The notes under the pieces are model-generated. The model made no database searches. It was not told where the DNA came from and saw only the letters and a program-made list of their open reading frames with translations. From an uncultured Eubacteriales bacterium (GTDB taxonomy: Bacteria > Bacillota > Clostridia > Oscillospirales > Oscillospiraceae), in contig CABSBF010000013.1 of the NCBI GenBank assembly GCA_902475855.1, positions 1-49,457 of the forward strand: 49,457 nt of DNA, written 5' to 3'. The translations under genes were made by a program, and so were the position numbers. This document shows, piece by piece, positions 1 to 7,705 of this stretch. Every line of letters starts with the position of its first letter. Position 1 is the first letter of the stretch.

Positions 1-32
1 ATATGGAATAAGCAACCATTGGAAAAATAACC

Positions 33-68
33 ACCGCCCTGCAAGATGATGAATTCTTACAGGGCGGT
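33..68. terminator. Terminator-like hairpin at the window edge
   Basis: Perfect 9-bp stem: ACCGCCCTG at 33-41 pairs with CAGGGCGGT at 60-68 across an 18-nt loop. On the minus strand the stem is followed by GGTTATTTTT, so it could end the pyr operon transcript. On the plus strand it is followed only by TTTAC. The orientation is therefore uncertain. Confidence 0.5.
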
Positions 69-167
69 TTACTGTCAAAAACAAGTTGTAAAAATCACAG
101 AACAGTGAAGGATGCAATGATTTCTCGGAATACAACATCAAAGATCAGGTATCAATACAATGTATCG

Positions 168-277
168 TTCCGGCCGCAGGCTCCGACCGCAGGGTGGAAA
201 TGATTTTGTTCCCGGAAAGGTTCTGAAATTCCGGAAGTCTTTTCGCAGCGAGTGCCCGCCGTCAAGCCTGCGGCCGG
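168..277. repeat. Nested inverted repeat downstream of pyrI
   Basis: A perfect 13-bp inverted repeat (CCGGCCGCAGGCT at 170-182; AGCCTGCGGCCGG at 265-277) encloses a second smaller inverted repeat (CCGGAA / TTCCGG, about 213-235). The 385 bases before pyrI hold no convincing gene: the two short minus-strand ORFs there overlap each other and have no recognisable content. The element could be a structured RNA in the operon trailer, a small miniature repeat, or a strong processing or terminator structure. I do not recognise a known RNA family. Confidence 0.5.
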
Positions 278-385
278 TACTTTTTCTGTACGGTGACCGA
301 TAGACGCTGCTTGGTTTCGTAGATACAGAAAGCCCCGCTTGCCAGGCAACTAACAAACGGAGGCCTTCAGATATTTTCGTCTGTT

Positions 386-805
386 TTATCGTTCCGCCTT
401 TGTCTCGCAGTACAGGCAACGATAGGTGCGTTTTTCCCGGTCGGTCAGCGTGAACACCTGCGGCAGCTCCTGTTCAACCGAGGTAATGCAGCGGGGGTTT
501 TTGCAGCGGATCACGTTCGTGATGCGCTCCGGCAACTTTAACTGGCGCTTTTCCACACGCTTGCCATCCTTGATGATGTTGACGGTAATGCCGGGGTCAA
601 CATAGCCGATCACGTCCCAGTCCAAATCAAGAATCCGGTCGATTTTGATGATGTCCTTACGGCCGAACTTATTGCTGACCACGTTTTTCAGCAGAGCAAC
701 TGTGCAGTCGAGCTTGTCCAGTCCAAGAACGTTATACAGGTACATGGACTTACCGGCGGTGATATGGTCAATAACGATACCGTTGTAAATTGCATCAATA
801 ATCAT
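386..805 (-). CDS. pyrI: Aspartate carbamoyltransferase regulatory chain PyrI
   Basis: 139-residue regulatory subunit of aspartate transcarbamoylase. In the known family it binds allosteric nucleotides through its N-terminal domain and contacts PyrB through a zinc-binding C-terminal domain. The four zinc cysteines are visible as CKNPRC (about residues 101-106) and CLYC (about 130-133). The N-terminal region shows the typical IDHITAGKS segment. It is the last gene of the pyr operon, 15 nt after pyrB, with a good GGAGGG site 8 nt before ATG. Its presence implies feedback-controlled ATCase of the PyrBI holoenzyme type. Confidence 0.96.
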   Translation of the reverse strand: MIIDAIYNGIVIDHITAGKSMYLYNVLGLDKLDCTVALLKNVVSNKFGRKDIIKIDRILDLDWDVIGYVDPGITVNIIKDGKRVEKRQLKLPERITNVIRCKNPRCITSVEQELPQVFTLTDREKRTYRCLYCETKAER

Positions 806-820
806 CTGTGTAACCCTCCA

Positions 821-1735
821 TTATTCGATTCCGAGCAGCTTCAGGATCAGCGCCATGCGGATATAGCGGCCATTGCGAACCTGCTTGAAGTAGCAGGCGC
901 GCGGATCGTCGTCGACGGCGACGGAAATCTCGTTGACGCGGGGCAGCGGATGCAGAATGCACAGATCCTGTTTTGCAGTTCTCAGCTTGTCCGGGGTCAG
1001 AATGTAGCTGTCCTTCAGACGCAGGTAATCTTCCTCGTTGAAGAAACGTTCACGCTGCACGCGAGTCATATAGAGAATATCCAGCTGCGGCATGACGGCT
1101 TCCAGATCCGTGGTCTGCTCATAGGGAATATCATTCTTCTTCAGAACGTCGTTTTTGACATAGCTGGGAAGCTTCAATTCCTCCGGCGAGATCAGGACGA
1201 TCTTGATGCCTGTATAGCGGCTGAGCGCGCTGATGAGAGAGTGAACTGTGCGGCCGAACTTCAGGTCGCCGCAGAAGCCCACGGTCAGGTCGTTGAAGCG
1301 GCCCTTTTCACGCTGAATGGTGAGAAGGTCGGTCAGTGTCTGGGTAGGATGGTTGTGGCCGCCGTCACCGGCGTTGATGACCGGCACCTCGGAGTGCATG
1401 GAGGCCACCAGCGGTGCGCCCTCCTTCGGGTGACGCATGGCAATGATGTCAGAATAGCAGCTCACCGTGCGCACGGTATCCGAAACGCTCTCGCCCTTGG
1501 CTGCGGACGAGCTGCTGGCCGAGGAAAAGCCCAGAACCTTTCCGCCGAGAGACAGCATAGCCGATTCAAAGCTGAGTCTTGTGCGCGTTGAAGGCTCAAA
1601 GAACAGCGTTGCAAGGATCTTGCCGTCGCATTTGTGCGCATAGGCCTCCGGATTTGCGATCATGTCGTTCGCAACGGCAACCAGCTCGTCGATGTCCTGC
1701 GTGCTCAACTGCAAAATGTCAATCAAATGGTTCAT
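821..1735 (-). CDS. pyrB: Aspartate carbamoyltransferase catalytic chain PyrB
   Basis: Catalyses carbamoyl phosphate + aspartate to carbamoyl-aspartate, the committed step of pyrimidine synthesis. The carbamoyl-phosphate loop FEPSTRTRLSFE, the substrate segment GDGGHNHPTQTLTDLLT and the C-terminal HPLPRV motif are all present. I prefer ATG 1735 (304 aa), one base after the pyrE stop: GGAGG lies 11 nt upstream inside the end of pyrE. A longer TTG start at 1753 would place that same GGAGG inside the reading frame. Translational coupling to pyrE is likely, and it forms a holoenzyme with PyrI. Confidence 0.97.
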   Translation of the reverse strand: MNHLIDILQLSTQDIDELVAVANDMIANPEAYAHKCDGKILATLFFEPSTRTRLSFESAMLSLGGKVLGFSSASSSSAAKGESVSDTVRTVSCYSDIIAMRHPKEGAPLVASMHSEVPVINAGDGGHNHPTQTLTDLLTIQREKGRFNDLTVGFCGDLKFGRTVHSLISALSRYTGIKIVLISPEELKLPSYVKNDVLKKNDIPYEQTTDLEAVMPQLDILYMTRVQRERFFNEEDYLRLKDSYILTPDKLRTAKQDLCILHPLPRVNEISVAVDDDPRACYFKQVRNGRYIRMALILKLLGIE

Positions 1736-1736
1736 A

Positions 1737-2384
1737 TTAGTGTTTTCCTCCAATCCAAGATTCGTCTGCGGGGTTGTTGCGGAACTGAATCAGCCGGGCA
1801 ACGTCCTCCGGCTGAATATAATTCTGCTCTGCCGCGACAGCGGCAATGACGTCAAAATTCGTAAGGCTGCGGTTTTTTACGTTGGCCTCCGCCAGCCGCA
1901 GCAGACCTTTCTGCATTCCGTAGGTGAAAATACTTGCTACGCCGAGAACCTCTGCGCCCGCCTCACGCAGGACATTCACAACATCCAGCACGCTGCCGCC
2001 CGTGGAGATGAGATCCTCAATGACAACGACTTTCTGCCCCGGCTCGAGGCGGCCTTCGATCTGATTCTGACGGCCATGGTCTTTTCCGGAGGAGCGCACA
2101 TAGCCCATCGGAAGATTCATCATTTGCGCAACAATCGCTGCATGCGCGATGCCGGCAGTGCTGGTACCCATCAGCACCTCGGCCTCCGGGTATTCCTCGC
2201 GGACGACCTGCATCAGCGCGGTTTCCACCTCGGTTCGCACCACAGGCGCGGTGAGAATCAAGCGGTTGTCGCAGTAAACCGGGCTTTTGATTCCGCTTGC
2301 CCAGGTAAACGGTTCATCCGGGCGAAAGAATACGGCGCGAATGGACAAAAGTCCCTCCGCAATGCGGCGTTCTAAATGTTCCAT
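1737..2384 (-). CDS. pyrE: Orotate phosphoribosyltransferase PyrE
   Basis: 215-residue type I phosphoribosyltransferase that joins orotate and PRPP to give OMP. The PRPP-binding motif is clear as VVVIEDLISTGGS (about residues 119-131). Upstream sit the family's KSPVYCDNR and GTSTAGIAHA segments, and YVRSSGKDHG carries the lysine loop. Its start overlaps the end of the HAD phosphatase gene by 13 bp and its stop lies one base before the pyrB ATG, so it is tightly embedded in the operon. Confidence 0.97.
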   Translation of the reverse strand: MEHLERRIAEGLLSIRAVFFRPDEPFTWASGIKSPVYCDNRLILTAPVVRTEVETALMQVVREEYPEAEVLMGTSTAGIAHAAIVAQMMNLPMGYVRSSGKDHGRQNQIEGRLEPGQKVVVIEDLISTGGSVLDVVNVLREAGAEVLGVASIFTYGMQKGLLRLAEANVKNRSLTNFDVIAAVAAEQNYIQPEDVARLIQFRNNPADESWIGGKH

Positions 2385-3046
2385 AACTGTTTCCTTTCCA
2401 TTGGTGTCAATATCATTTTATTCAGTTCCATCGGTGTGGCGGCGAGCGCCTCCGCACCGGCCGTTTCCAGTTCCTCGCGGTTTCCATAGCCATAGAGCAC
2501 GCCGATGGCCTGCAAGCCCGCTGTGTGGGCTCCCAGAATGTCATGTCTGCGGTCTCCCACCATGACGGCGTGCGATAGCTCTGTACAATGCGCTGCTCTC
2601 AGCGCTGCTTTTATCACATTTTCCTTCTTCCCAGCCTCCGGATCGTCCTCCGGTGCACCGCAGATAGCCTCAAACCGGTCGGATAATCCGAAATGCTCCA
2701 GCACCTTTATCGCCAAAATTTCAGGCTTTGAAGTGGCAACATAGAGCTTGCAGCCCGCACGCTTCAGATCGTCCAGCATTTCCGGCACTCCGGGATACGG
2801 CGCATTGTCGATCCAGCCATCGGTGCAGTAGTATTCTCGGAATTTTGCGATCATAGCCGGGATCACGTCCGCCGGAACAAACGGCGCAAAGGATTCGCTC
2901 AGTGGCGGGCCGACAAAGCCGGACAGCGTCTGCCACGGCGTTTCAATACCGTAGGAGCGCAGCGCATACTGAGTTGCCTTCATAATGCCGGGGCCGGAAT
3001 CGGTCAGCGTACCGTCCAGATCAAACAGTACCGTTTCCCAGAGCAT
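2372..3046 (-). CDS. HAD-family phosphatase inside the pyr operon
   Basis: 224-residue haloacid dehalogenase hydrolase. Motif I is FDLDGTLTDSG (residues 8-18), motif II is ATSKP (about 100-104), and the motif III lysine and motif IV VGDRRHD follow. A cap domain between motifs I and II and the LYGYG segment near the C terminus place it among the PGPase/5'-nucleotidase-like Gram-positive HADs. It lies between pyrF and pyrE with a 3-nt gap on one side and an overlap on the other, so it is co-transcribed with UMP synthesis. A role as a pyrimidine nucleotidase or in phosphate-metabolite clean-up is an inference. The substrate cannot be read from sequence. Confidence 0.88.
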   Translation of the reverse strand: MLWETVLFDLDGTLTDSGPGIMKATQYALRSYGIETPWQTLSGFVGPPLSESFAPFVPADVIPAMIAKFREYYCTDGWIDNAPYPGVPEMLDDLKRAGCKLYVATSKPEILAIKVLEHFGLSDRFEAICGAPEDDPEAGKKENVIKAALRAAHCTELSHAVMVGDRRHDILGAHTAGLQAIGVLYGYGNREELETAGAEALAATPMELNKMILTPMERKQLWNI

Positions 3047-3049
3047 ACA

Positions 3050-3748
3050 TTACCCCACGAATTCTTCCACACAGCGGCGATAGGCTGCGACAGGGTCCTC
3101 CGCCTGTGTGATCGGGCGGCCAACAACAATGTAGTCAGAGCCGATCTCTCGCGCCCTTGCCGGCGTGGTGATGCGCACCTGATCGTCCGCCGTGGCATCG
3201 GCAAAGCGGATGCCGGGGGTGACGGTAACAAAATTCTTTGCACAGGCCTCGTGGATACGGCCCGCCTCAAGCGGAGAGCAAACCACGCCGTCGAGTCCGG
3301 CTTCCATCGCATTTTTCGCGTAGTCGATGACCACATCCGCAAGCGGCTTGTGAATTTCGATTTCCGCCTCCATGCTCTGCTGGCTGGTGGAGGTCAACTG
3401 CGTAACGGCGATGAGCAGCGGGCGCGTGCCATCCGGACGCGTAAGGCCTTCCAAAGCCGCCGTCATCATGGCGCGCGTGCCTGCCGCATGCAGGTTCACC
3501 ATGTCCACATTCAACGACGAAAGCACTGCCATCGCCTTTTTTACGGTATTGGGAATGTCGTGCAGCTTCAGGTCGAGAAAGATTCTGTGTCCCCGCGCTT
3601 TGATCTCGCGGACGACCTGCGGTCCCTCAGCGTAGAAAAGCTCCATGCCGATCTTAACGAAGGGCTTTTCTCCGGTGAAGCGGTCGAGAAACGCGAGCGT
3701 CTTTTCCTTGCTGTCAAAATCCAGTGCAATGATAACGTCCTTACCCAT
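3050..3748 (-). CDS. pyrF: Orotidine 5'-phosphate decarboxylase PyrF
   Basis: Class I OMP decarboxylase, the last step to UMP. The catalytic Lys-Asp array DLKLHDIPNT is present, as are the N-terminal ALDFDS and the phosphate-binding C-terminal IVVGRPITQA. I choose ATG 3748 (232 aa): AGGAGG within the end of pyrD lies 8 nt upstream. The upstream GTG at 3757 overlaps that same ribosome site and is unlikely. The gene overlaps pyrD by 8 bp. Confidence 0.97.
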   Translation of the reverse strand: MGKDVIIALDFDSKEKTLAFLDRFTGEKPFVKIGMELFYAEGPQVVREIKARGHRIFLDLKLHDIPNTVKKAMAVLSSLNVDMVNLHAAGTRAMMTAALEGLTRPDGTRPLLIAVTQLTSTSQQSMEAEIEIHKPLADVVIDYAKNAMEAGLDGVVCSPLEAGRIHEACAKNFVTVTPGIRFADATADDQVRITTPARAREIGSDYIVVGRPITQAEDPVAAYRRCVEEFVG

Positions 3749-4658
3749 GGTGGGCACCTCCTATGATATCGTTCAGATTGTTGATGTTGTATTTCTGCAT
3801 GACGTTGGGGAGATCCTCAACGATGCGGCGGCAGGCGAAGGGATCGACAAGGTTCGCAGCACCCACTTCAACCGCCGTTGCGCCCGCCAGCATCAGCTCC
3901 AGCACGTCCTGTGCAGACTGTACGCCGCCCATACCGATGACGGGAATCTTCACCGCCTCATATGCCTGCCAGACCATGCGCACCGCAAGCGGAAAAATGG
4001 CCGGGCCGGACATGCCGCCGGTCTTGTTTGCAAGCAGCGGCCTTCTCGTCTTGAGATCGAGCCGCATTCCCAGCACGGTGTTGATGAGGCTGATGCCATC
4101 CGCGCCCGCGTCCTCACAGGCTTTTGCAATATCCGCAATACTCGTGACATTGGGCGAAAGCTTGATAATGACCGGCTTTTTGACCGCGTCCCTGACCGCC
4201 CTTGTAACTGCCGCGGCAGCCTTCGGATCGGTTCCGAAGCTCATGCCGCCGCCATGTACATTGGGGCAGGAAATATTTACCTCCAGCCAGCCGACCTGCG
4301 GGCAGGCATCAAGTTTCCGGCAAACCTCGACATATTCTTCCAGCGAAAAGCCGCTGACGTTTGCCATAACAGGCTTGTGAAAGACACGCGCAAGTTTGGG
4401 AAGCTCCTGCGCAATGACCGCATCCACGCCGGGATTCTGAAGTCCCACTGCGTTGAGCATCCCACCGGACATCTCTGCGATACGAGGCTGCGCATTGCCG
4501 AGGCGCATTTCGCGCGTCGTGCCCTTGAAGGAAAAGGTTCCAAGGCAATTGATGTCGTAGATCTCCGCAAATTCATATCCGTAGCCGAATGTGCCGCTGG
4601 CCGGGATCACGGGGTTATCCAGCTCGATACCGCAGAGCGTTACCGCCGTAGTTACCAT
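3741..4658 (-). CDS. pyrD: Dihydroorotate dehydrogenase B, catalytic subunit
   Basis: 305-residue class 1B dihydroorotate dehydrogenase, an FMN enzyme that oxidises dihydroorotate to orotate. The family features are GTFGYGYEFAE near the N terminus, the substrate-binding NAVGLQNPGVD, NISCPNVHGGG with the catalytic-site cysteine, and VIGMGGV with GAANLVDPF at the FMN phosphate site. Adjacent pyrK supplies the FAD/2Fe-2S subunit, which marks this as the NAD-dependent heterotetramer. An AGGAGG site precedes the ATG, which overlaps the end of pyrK. Confidence 0.97.
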   Translation of the reverse strand: MVTTAVTLCGIELDNPVIPASGTFGYGYEFAEIYDINCLGTFSFKGTTREMRLGNAQPRIAEMSGGMLNAVGLQNPGVDAVIAQELPKLARVFHKPVMANVSGFSLEEYVEVCRKLDACPQVGWLEVNISCPNVHGGGMSFGTDPKAAAAVTRAVRDAVKKPVIIKLSPNVTSIADIAKACEDAGADGISLINTVLGMRLDLKTRRPLLANKTGGMSGPAIFPLAVRMVWQAYEAVKIPVIGMGGVQSAQDVLELMLAGATAVEVGAANLVDPFACRRIVEDLPNVMQKYNINNLNDIIGGAHHG

Positions 4659-5380
4659 ATCAGCTCCTCCTTTCGGAATACCGGTCCCTCCTTGCAGACG
4701 CGCCGGGGGCCATTTACCGTTTCAATGGTGCATCCCATGCACGCGCCGAAGCCGCAGCCCATGCGCGCCTCCAGGCTCAGATATCCCGGTTTCCCTGAGG
4801 CGGAGCAGAGCGCACGAAGCATCGGCAGCGGGCCGCAGGCGCAGAAGCAGTCAAACTCTTCCGGCAGTGCATCCGTGACAAAGCCGTGCACGCCGCAGCT
4901 TCCGTCAACAGTTGCAAGAATCGTCCGGACACCAAGCCGCTCAAATTCCTCCGCGTAGATGCACTCGCTCGCGGTATTGAAACCCAGGATCGCGACCGGC
5001 GTTTTTCCTGACGCAAGCAGCCGCTTTGCAAGGCCATACATTGGCGGCACACCAATGCCGCCGCCGATCACAAGCGTTACATCTCCGCATACAGCAACGT
5101 CAAAACCGTTCCCGAGCCCACTCAGCGCCGAAATCTCATTTCCGGGGATGCATTGTGACAGCCAATCGGTTCCGGCGCCGACCACTTTATAAAGAATGGT
5201 CACGCTGTTTTTATCCCAGTCGCACACGGAAAGCGGCCTGCGCAGGAAAAAGCCCGGCAGCTTCAGCTCCAAAAACTGTCCCGGCGCGGTGATGGCCGAG
5301 GTATCGCCCTCCAGAAGCAGGCGGTAAACGCCCGGTGCTATGGCTTTGTTTTCCACAACGGTGTAGATTACTTCGTTCAA
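4652..5380 (-). CDS. pyrK: Dihydroorotate dehydrogenase electron-transfer subunit PyrK
   Basis: 242 residues if translated from TTG 5380. This start has AGGAGG 7 nt upstream, and its TTG overlaps the pyrC stop (TTGA), so coupling is likely. An in-frame ATG at 5431 would add 17 residues unlike the family. The protein carries FAD-binding RRPLSVCD, an NAD-binding VIGGGIGVPPM and a C-terminal cysteine cluster (MGCGFGACMGC and a later Cys) for the 2Fe-2S centre. It passes electrons from PyrD to NAD+. Confidence 0.95.
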   Translation of the reverse strand: MNEVIYTVVENKAIAPGVYRLLLEGDTSAITAPGQFLELKLPGFFLRRPLSVCDWDKNSVTILYKVVGAGTDWLSQCIPGNEISALSGLGNGFDVAVCGDVTLVIGGGIGVPPMYGLAKRLLASGKTPVAILGFNTASECIYAEEFERLGVRTILATVDGSCGVHGFVTDALPEEFDCFCACGPLPMLRALCSASGKPGYLSLEARMGCGFGACMGCTIETVNGPRRVCKEGPVFRKEELIW

Positions 5381-6648
5381 AGTGTGTCCTCCTTCCAGAC
5401 GATTTCTCCGCCGATCATCGTCAGCTTGCACACGCCGGTAAGCTGTGTGCCGGTAAAGGGCGTCGCGCGCCCCATAGACAGGAATTTTTCCGGATCGACG
5501 GTGTAGGTCGCATCCAGGTCGAAAGCGGTCAGGTCGGCAGGCTGTCCTGCGGCAAGCTCCGTACCGCAGCCGAAGCGCCGCATGGGAGCAGTGTGCATCA
5601 GCTCGACAAGCTTTTCAAGCGGCAGGATGCCTTTTTTCACCAGATGCGTGTAGCTCGCAGCAAACGAGGTTTCCAGCCCCACAACACCCATGGCGCTTTT
5701 CTCAAGTCCCTGCGCCTTTTCCTCACGGCTGTGCGGCGCGTGATCCGTCACCAGCATGTCAATCGTGCCGTCCAGAAGGCCCTCGATCAGTGCGTCACGG
5801 TCAGCCTGGCCGCGCAGAGGAGGATTCATTTTGAATCGCCCGTCTTCCTGCAAATCAGCGTCTGTGAACGCCAGATAGTGTGCCGCAGTTTCACATGTCA
5901 CATCGACGCCGTGCTGCTTGGCTTCGCGGAGGATTGCAACGCTTTCTTTGGTCGAAACGTGGCAGACATGGTAGGCACAGCCCGTTTCCTCTGCGAGCTT
6001 TACATCGCGTGCGATCTGCCTCCATTCACTTTCCGAGCAGATGCCGCGGTGTCCGTGCGCGCGGGCATATGCACCGTCGTGGATATAGCCTCCGCGAAGG
6101 AGGCTGTTGTCCTCGCAGTGCGCAGCCAGAATTTTCCCAAGCCGCTTGCATTCCAGCATAGCCTGGCGCATCATGCTTTCGCTTTGCACGCCTCTGCCAT
6201 CATCGGAAAACGCGATCACGTCCGGTGCCATGGCAGCAAGGTCGGCAAGCCGCTCCCCCTTCTCACCTACCGTAATCGCCCCATAGGGGCGCACATGCAC
6301 CAGGGCGCTTTCTTCAATACGCACGCGCTGAATCTCCAGCGCGGCGGCACAGTCGGGTACCGGGTTCAGGTTCGGCATGGCGGCAACATGGGCAAAGCCG
6401 CCGTGTGCAGCAGCCAGCGTACCGGTGCGGATGGTTTCTTTATAAGAAAATCCCGGCTCACGGAGATGTACATGAACATCAACGAAACCGGGAAATAAAA
6501 CAACATTATGAAGATCAATAGAAACAGTATCCGCGGGACAGGAAACACGATTCCCGATGGAAACAATTTTTCCGTCCGAAAGAAACACGTCCGCCAGATG
6601 AAACACGCCCTGTGTAAAAACCCGTGCATTCTTCAAGCGATAGCGCAT
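5377..6648 (-). CDS. pyrC: Dihydroorotase PyrC
   Basis: 423-residue class I dihydroorotase that cyclises carbamoyl-aspartate. The metal site HVHLREPG (about residues 59-66), the MPNLNP segment, the later metal-ligand histidines (HCED, HVCHVS) and TDHAPH with the catalytic aspartate are all present. It is the first gene of the operon, with AGGAGG before ATG 6648 and a strong promoter about 30 nt upstream. It shares the TTGA junction with pyrK. Confidence 0.97.
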   Translation of the reverse strand: MRYRLKNARVFTQGVFHLADVFLSDGKIVSIGNRVSCPADTVSIDLHNVVLFPGFVDVHVHLREPGFSYKETIRTGTLAAAHGGFAHVAAMPNLNPVPDCAAALEIQRVRIEESALVHVRPYGAITVGEKGERLADLAAMAPDVIAFSDDGRGVQSESMMRQAMLECKRLGKILAAHCEDNSLLRGGYIHDGAYARAHGHRGICSESEWRQIARDVKLAEETGCAYHVCHVSTKESVAILREAKQHGVDVTCETAAHYLAFTDADLQEDGRFKMNPPLRGQADRDALIEGLLDGTIDMLVTDHAPHSREEKAQGLEKSAMGVVGLETSFAASYTHLVKKGILPLEKLVELMHTAPMRRFGCGTELAAGQPADLTAFDLDATYTVDPEKFLSMGRATPFTGTQLTGVCKLTMIGGEIVWKEDTL

Positions 6649-6677
6649 TGCAACGTCCTCCTTTTTATGATTGAAGC

Positions 6678-6707
6678 ATTATAATATAAGACTATCCAGA
6701 ATATCAA
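6678..6707 (-). promoter_or_regulatory. Promoter of the pyr operon
   Basis: Read on the minus strand: -35 TTGATA (6702-6707), 18-nt spacer, consensus -10 TATAAT (6678-6683). The predicted start is near 6671, so the leader is only about 20-25 nt. That leaves no room for the PyrR-type terminator/antiterminator leader known from Bacillus. Confidence 0.8.
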
Positions 6708-6836
6708 GGGCTAATATTAAAAAATGCACTGATATAACGTTTTTTCTCCCGGAACTCTCTTTGCCTCTTTTCCGCTGGCAGGCTTTCCGATTTAACAACC
6801 GGGAATACGTGGATGCCGTTGCAAGAGCGCTCTTTC

Positions 6837-7448
6837 CTATTTCTGCTTCGTCAGCACTTTTTTGCAGTACTTATGTGCGCCGCAATGAGGGCACACCAGC
6901 TTTCGTTTTGTTATGGTATGTGCACCCATTATATAGGACTTCATGTCGGGTACAAATCTAGTCTTGCAAACGGGACATTCAAAGGCACCTGCCTCCCTGT
7001 CAAGAACACACGCGATCATAATCCCGCTGCAGGTCACGACGAACCCTATGACTATAAGCAAGACTCGCAACCAGTTCGCCATTTCCAGAATTCCCGACAA
7101 GATAAACAATGGAAGCGCCGCAATTATCGTAAGTCCGGCAACCAGCGCTGACAGAATGATTTTCTTCCTGCTTTCCTGTGCTTCTCTGACCAGGTTCACC
7201 ATATTATCCTCCGCTTTTCTTTGATAATCTTCTTCCGTTATTCTTTCGCCGGACAGAAGTTCATTCACCGTGATTCCCAATTCGCCGCATAAAGGCAACA
7301 GCAAGGAAACTTCCGGAAAACCATTTCCGGTTTCCCACTTGGAAATCGTCTTATCGCTGATATTTAATTTTTCGGAAAGCTGTTTCTGGGTATAGCCCTT
7401 CCGTTTTCGCTCTTCAGCGATGAATCTTCCAATTTTAATCTGATCCAT
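6837..7448 (-). CDS. XRE-family regulator with membrane anchor and zinc ribbon
   Basis: 203 residues in three parts. Residues 1-70 form a Cro/C1 helix-turn-helix (GYTQKQLSEKLNISDKTISKWE, split as TQKQLSEKL and SDKTISKWE). About 98-150 contain two hydrophobic helices (IILSALVAGLTIIAALPLFIL and a second segment around VLLIVIGFVVTC). The C terminus holds a CPVC...CPHC zinc-ribbon pair. DNA-binding domain plus two membrane helices is a known clostridial arrangement; the zinc ribbon after the membrane part is less common. The target is unknown. The gene is monocistronic, with a GGAGG site before ATG. Confidence 0.88.
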   Translation of the reverse strand: MDQIKIGRFIAEERKRKGYTQKQLSEKLNISDKTISKWETGNGFPEVSLLLPLCGELGITVNELLSGERITEEDYQRKAEDNMVNLVREAQESRKKIILSALVAGLTIIAALPLFILSGILEMANWLRVLLIVIGFVVTCSGIMIACVLDREAGAFECPVCKTRFVPDMKSYIMGAHTITKRKLVCPHCGAHKYCKKVLTKQK

Positions 7449-7507
7449 TCATTTTCCTCCTTCCCGCTCTGATTATCTGTCAAAACGCACTCAATTCACA
7501 CCCACGC

Positions 7508-7544
7508 AGCGTAGAATATGGAAAATCCATGTGAGTTCTGCGCT
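7508..7544. repeat. Imperfect inverted repeat upstream of the XRE regulator
   Basis: Outer arms AGCGTAGAA (7508-7516) and TTCTGCGCT (7536-7544) match at 8 of 9 positions, and a perfect inner hairpin ATGGA-aaa-TCCAT spans 7518-7530. It lies about 60-95 bp upstream of the regulator start, where an autoregulatory operator or a structured leader could sit. The function is inferred only from position. Confidence 0.4.
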
Positions 7545-7642
7545 TCGTAGAATCGTACAAATTGATTTTCCCGTTTACAGTTTCTGATTTCGCAAGGAAA
7601 GTGTATCACAAAAAATTGTTGGAATCCAGCCCTCGCGCAAGA

Positions 7643-7670
7643 AACGCCTGAGCATTTTTGCCCAGGCGTT
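7643..7670 (-). terminator. Terminator of the clp gene
   Basis: The stem AACGCCTGAGC (7643-7653) pairs with the arm ending AGGCGTT (7660-7670). On the minus strand it follows the clp stop by about 35 nt and leads into TTTCTTG. The T-run is short, so it may be a modest terminator. Confidence 0.65.
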
Positions 7671-7705
7671 CTGCATGTCTGCCAAAATGTGGCGGCAGAT
7701 GCGGC

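Noticed and set aside
3645..4958. 437-codon open frame on the plus strand
   Set aside because: Antisense to pyrD and pyrK; composition-driven shadow.
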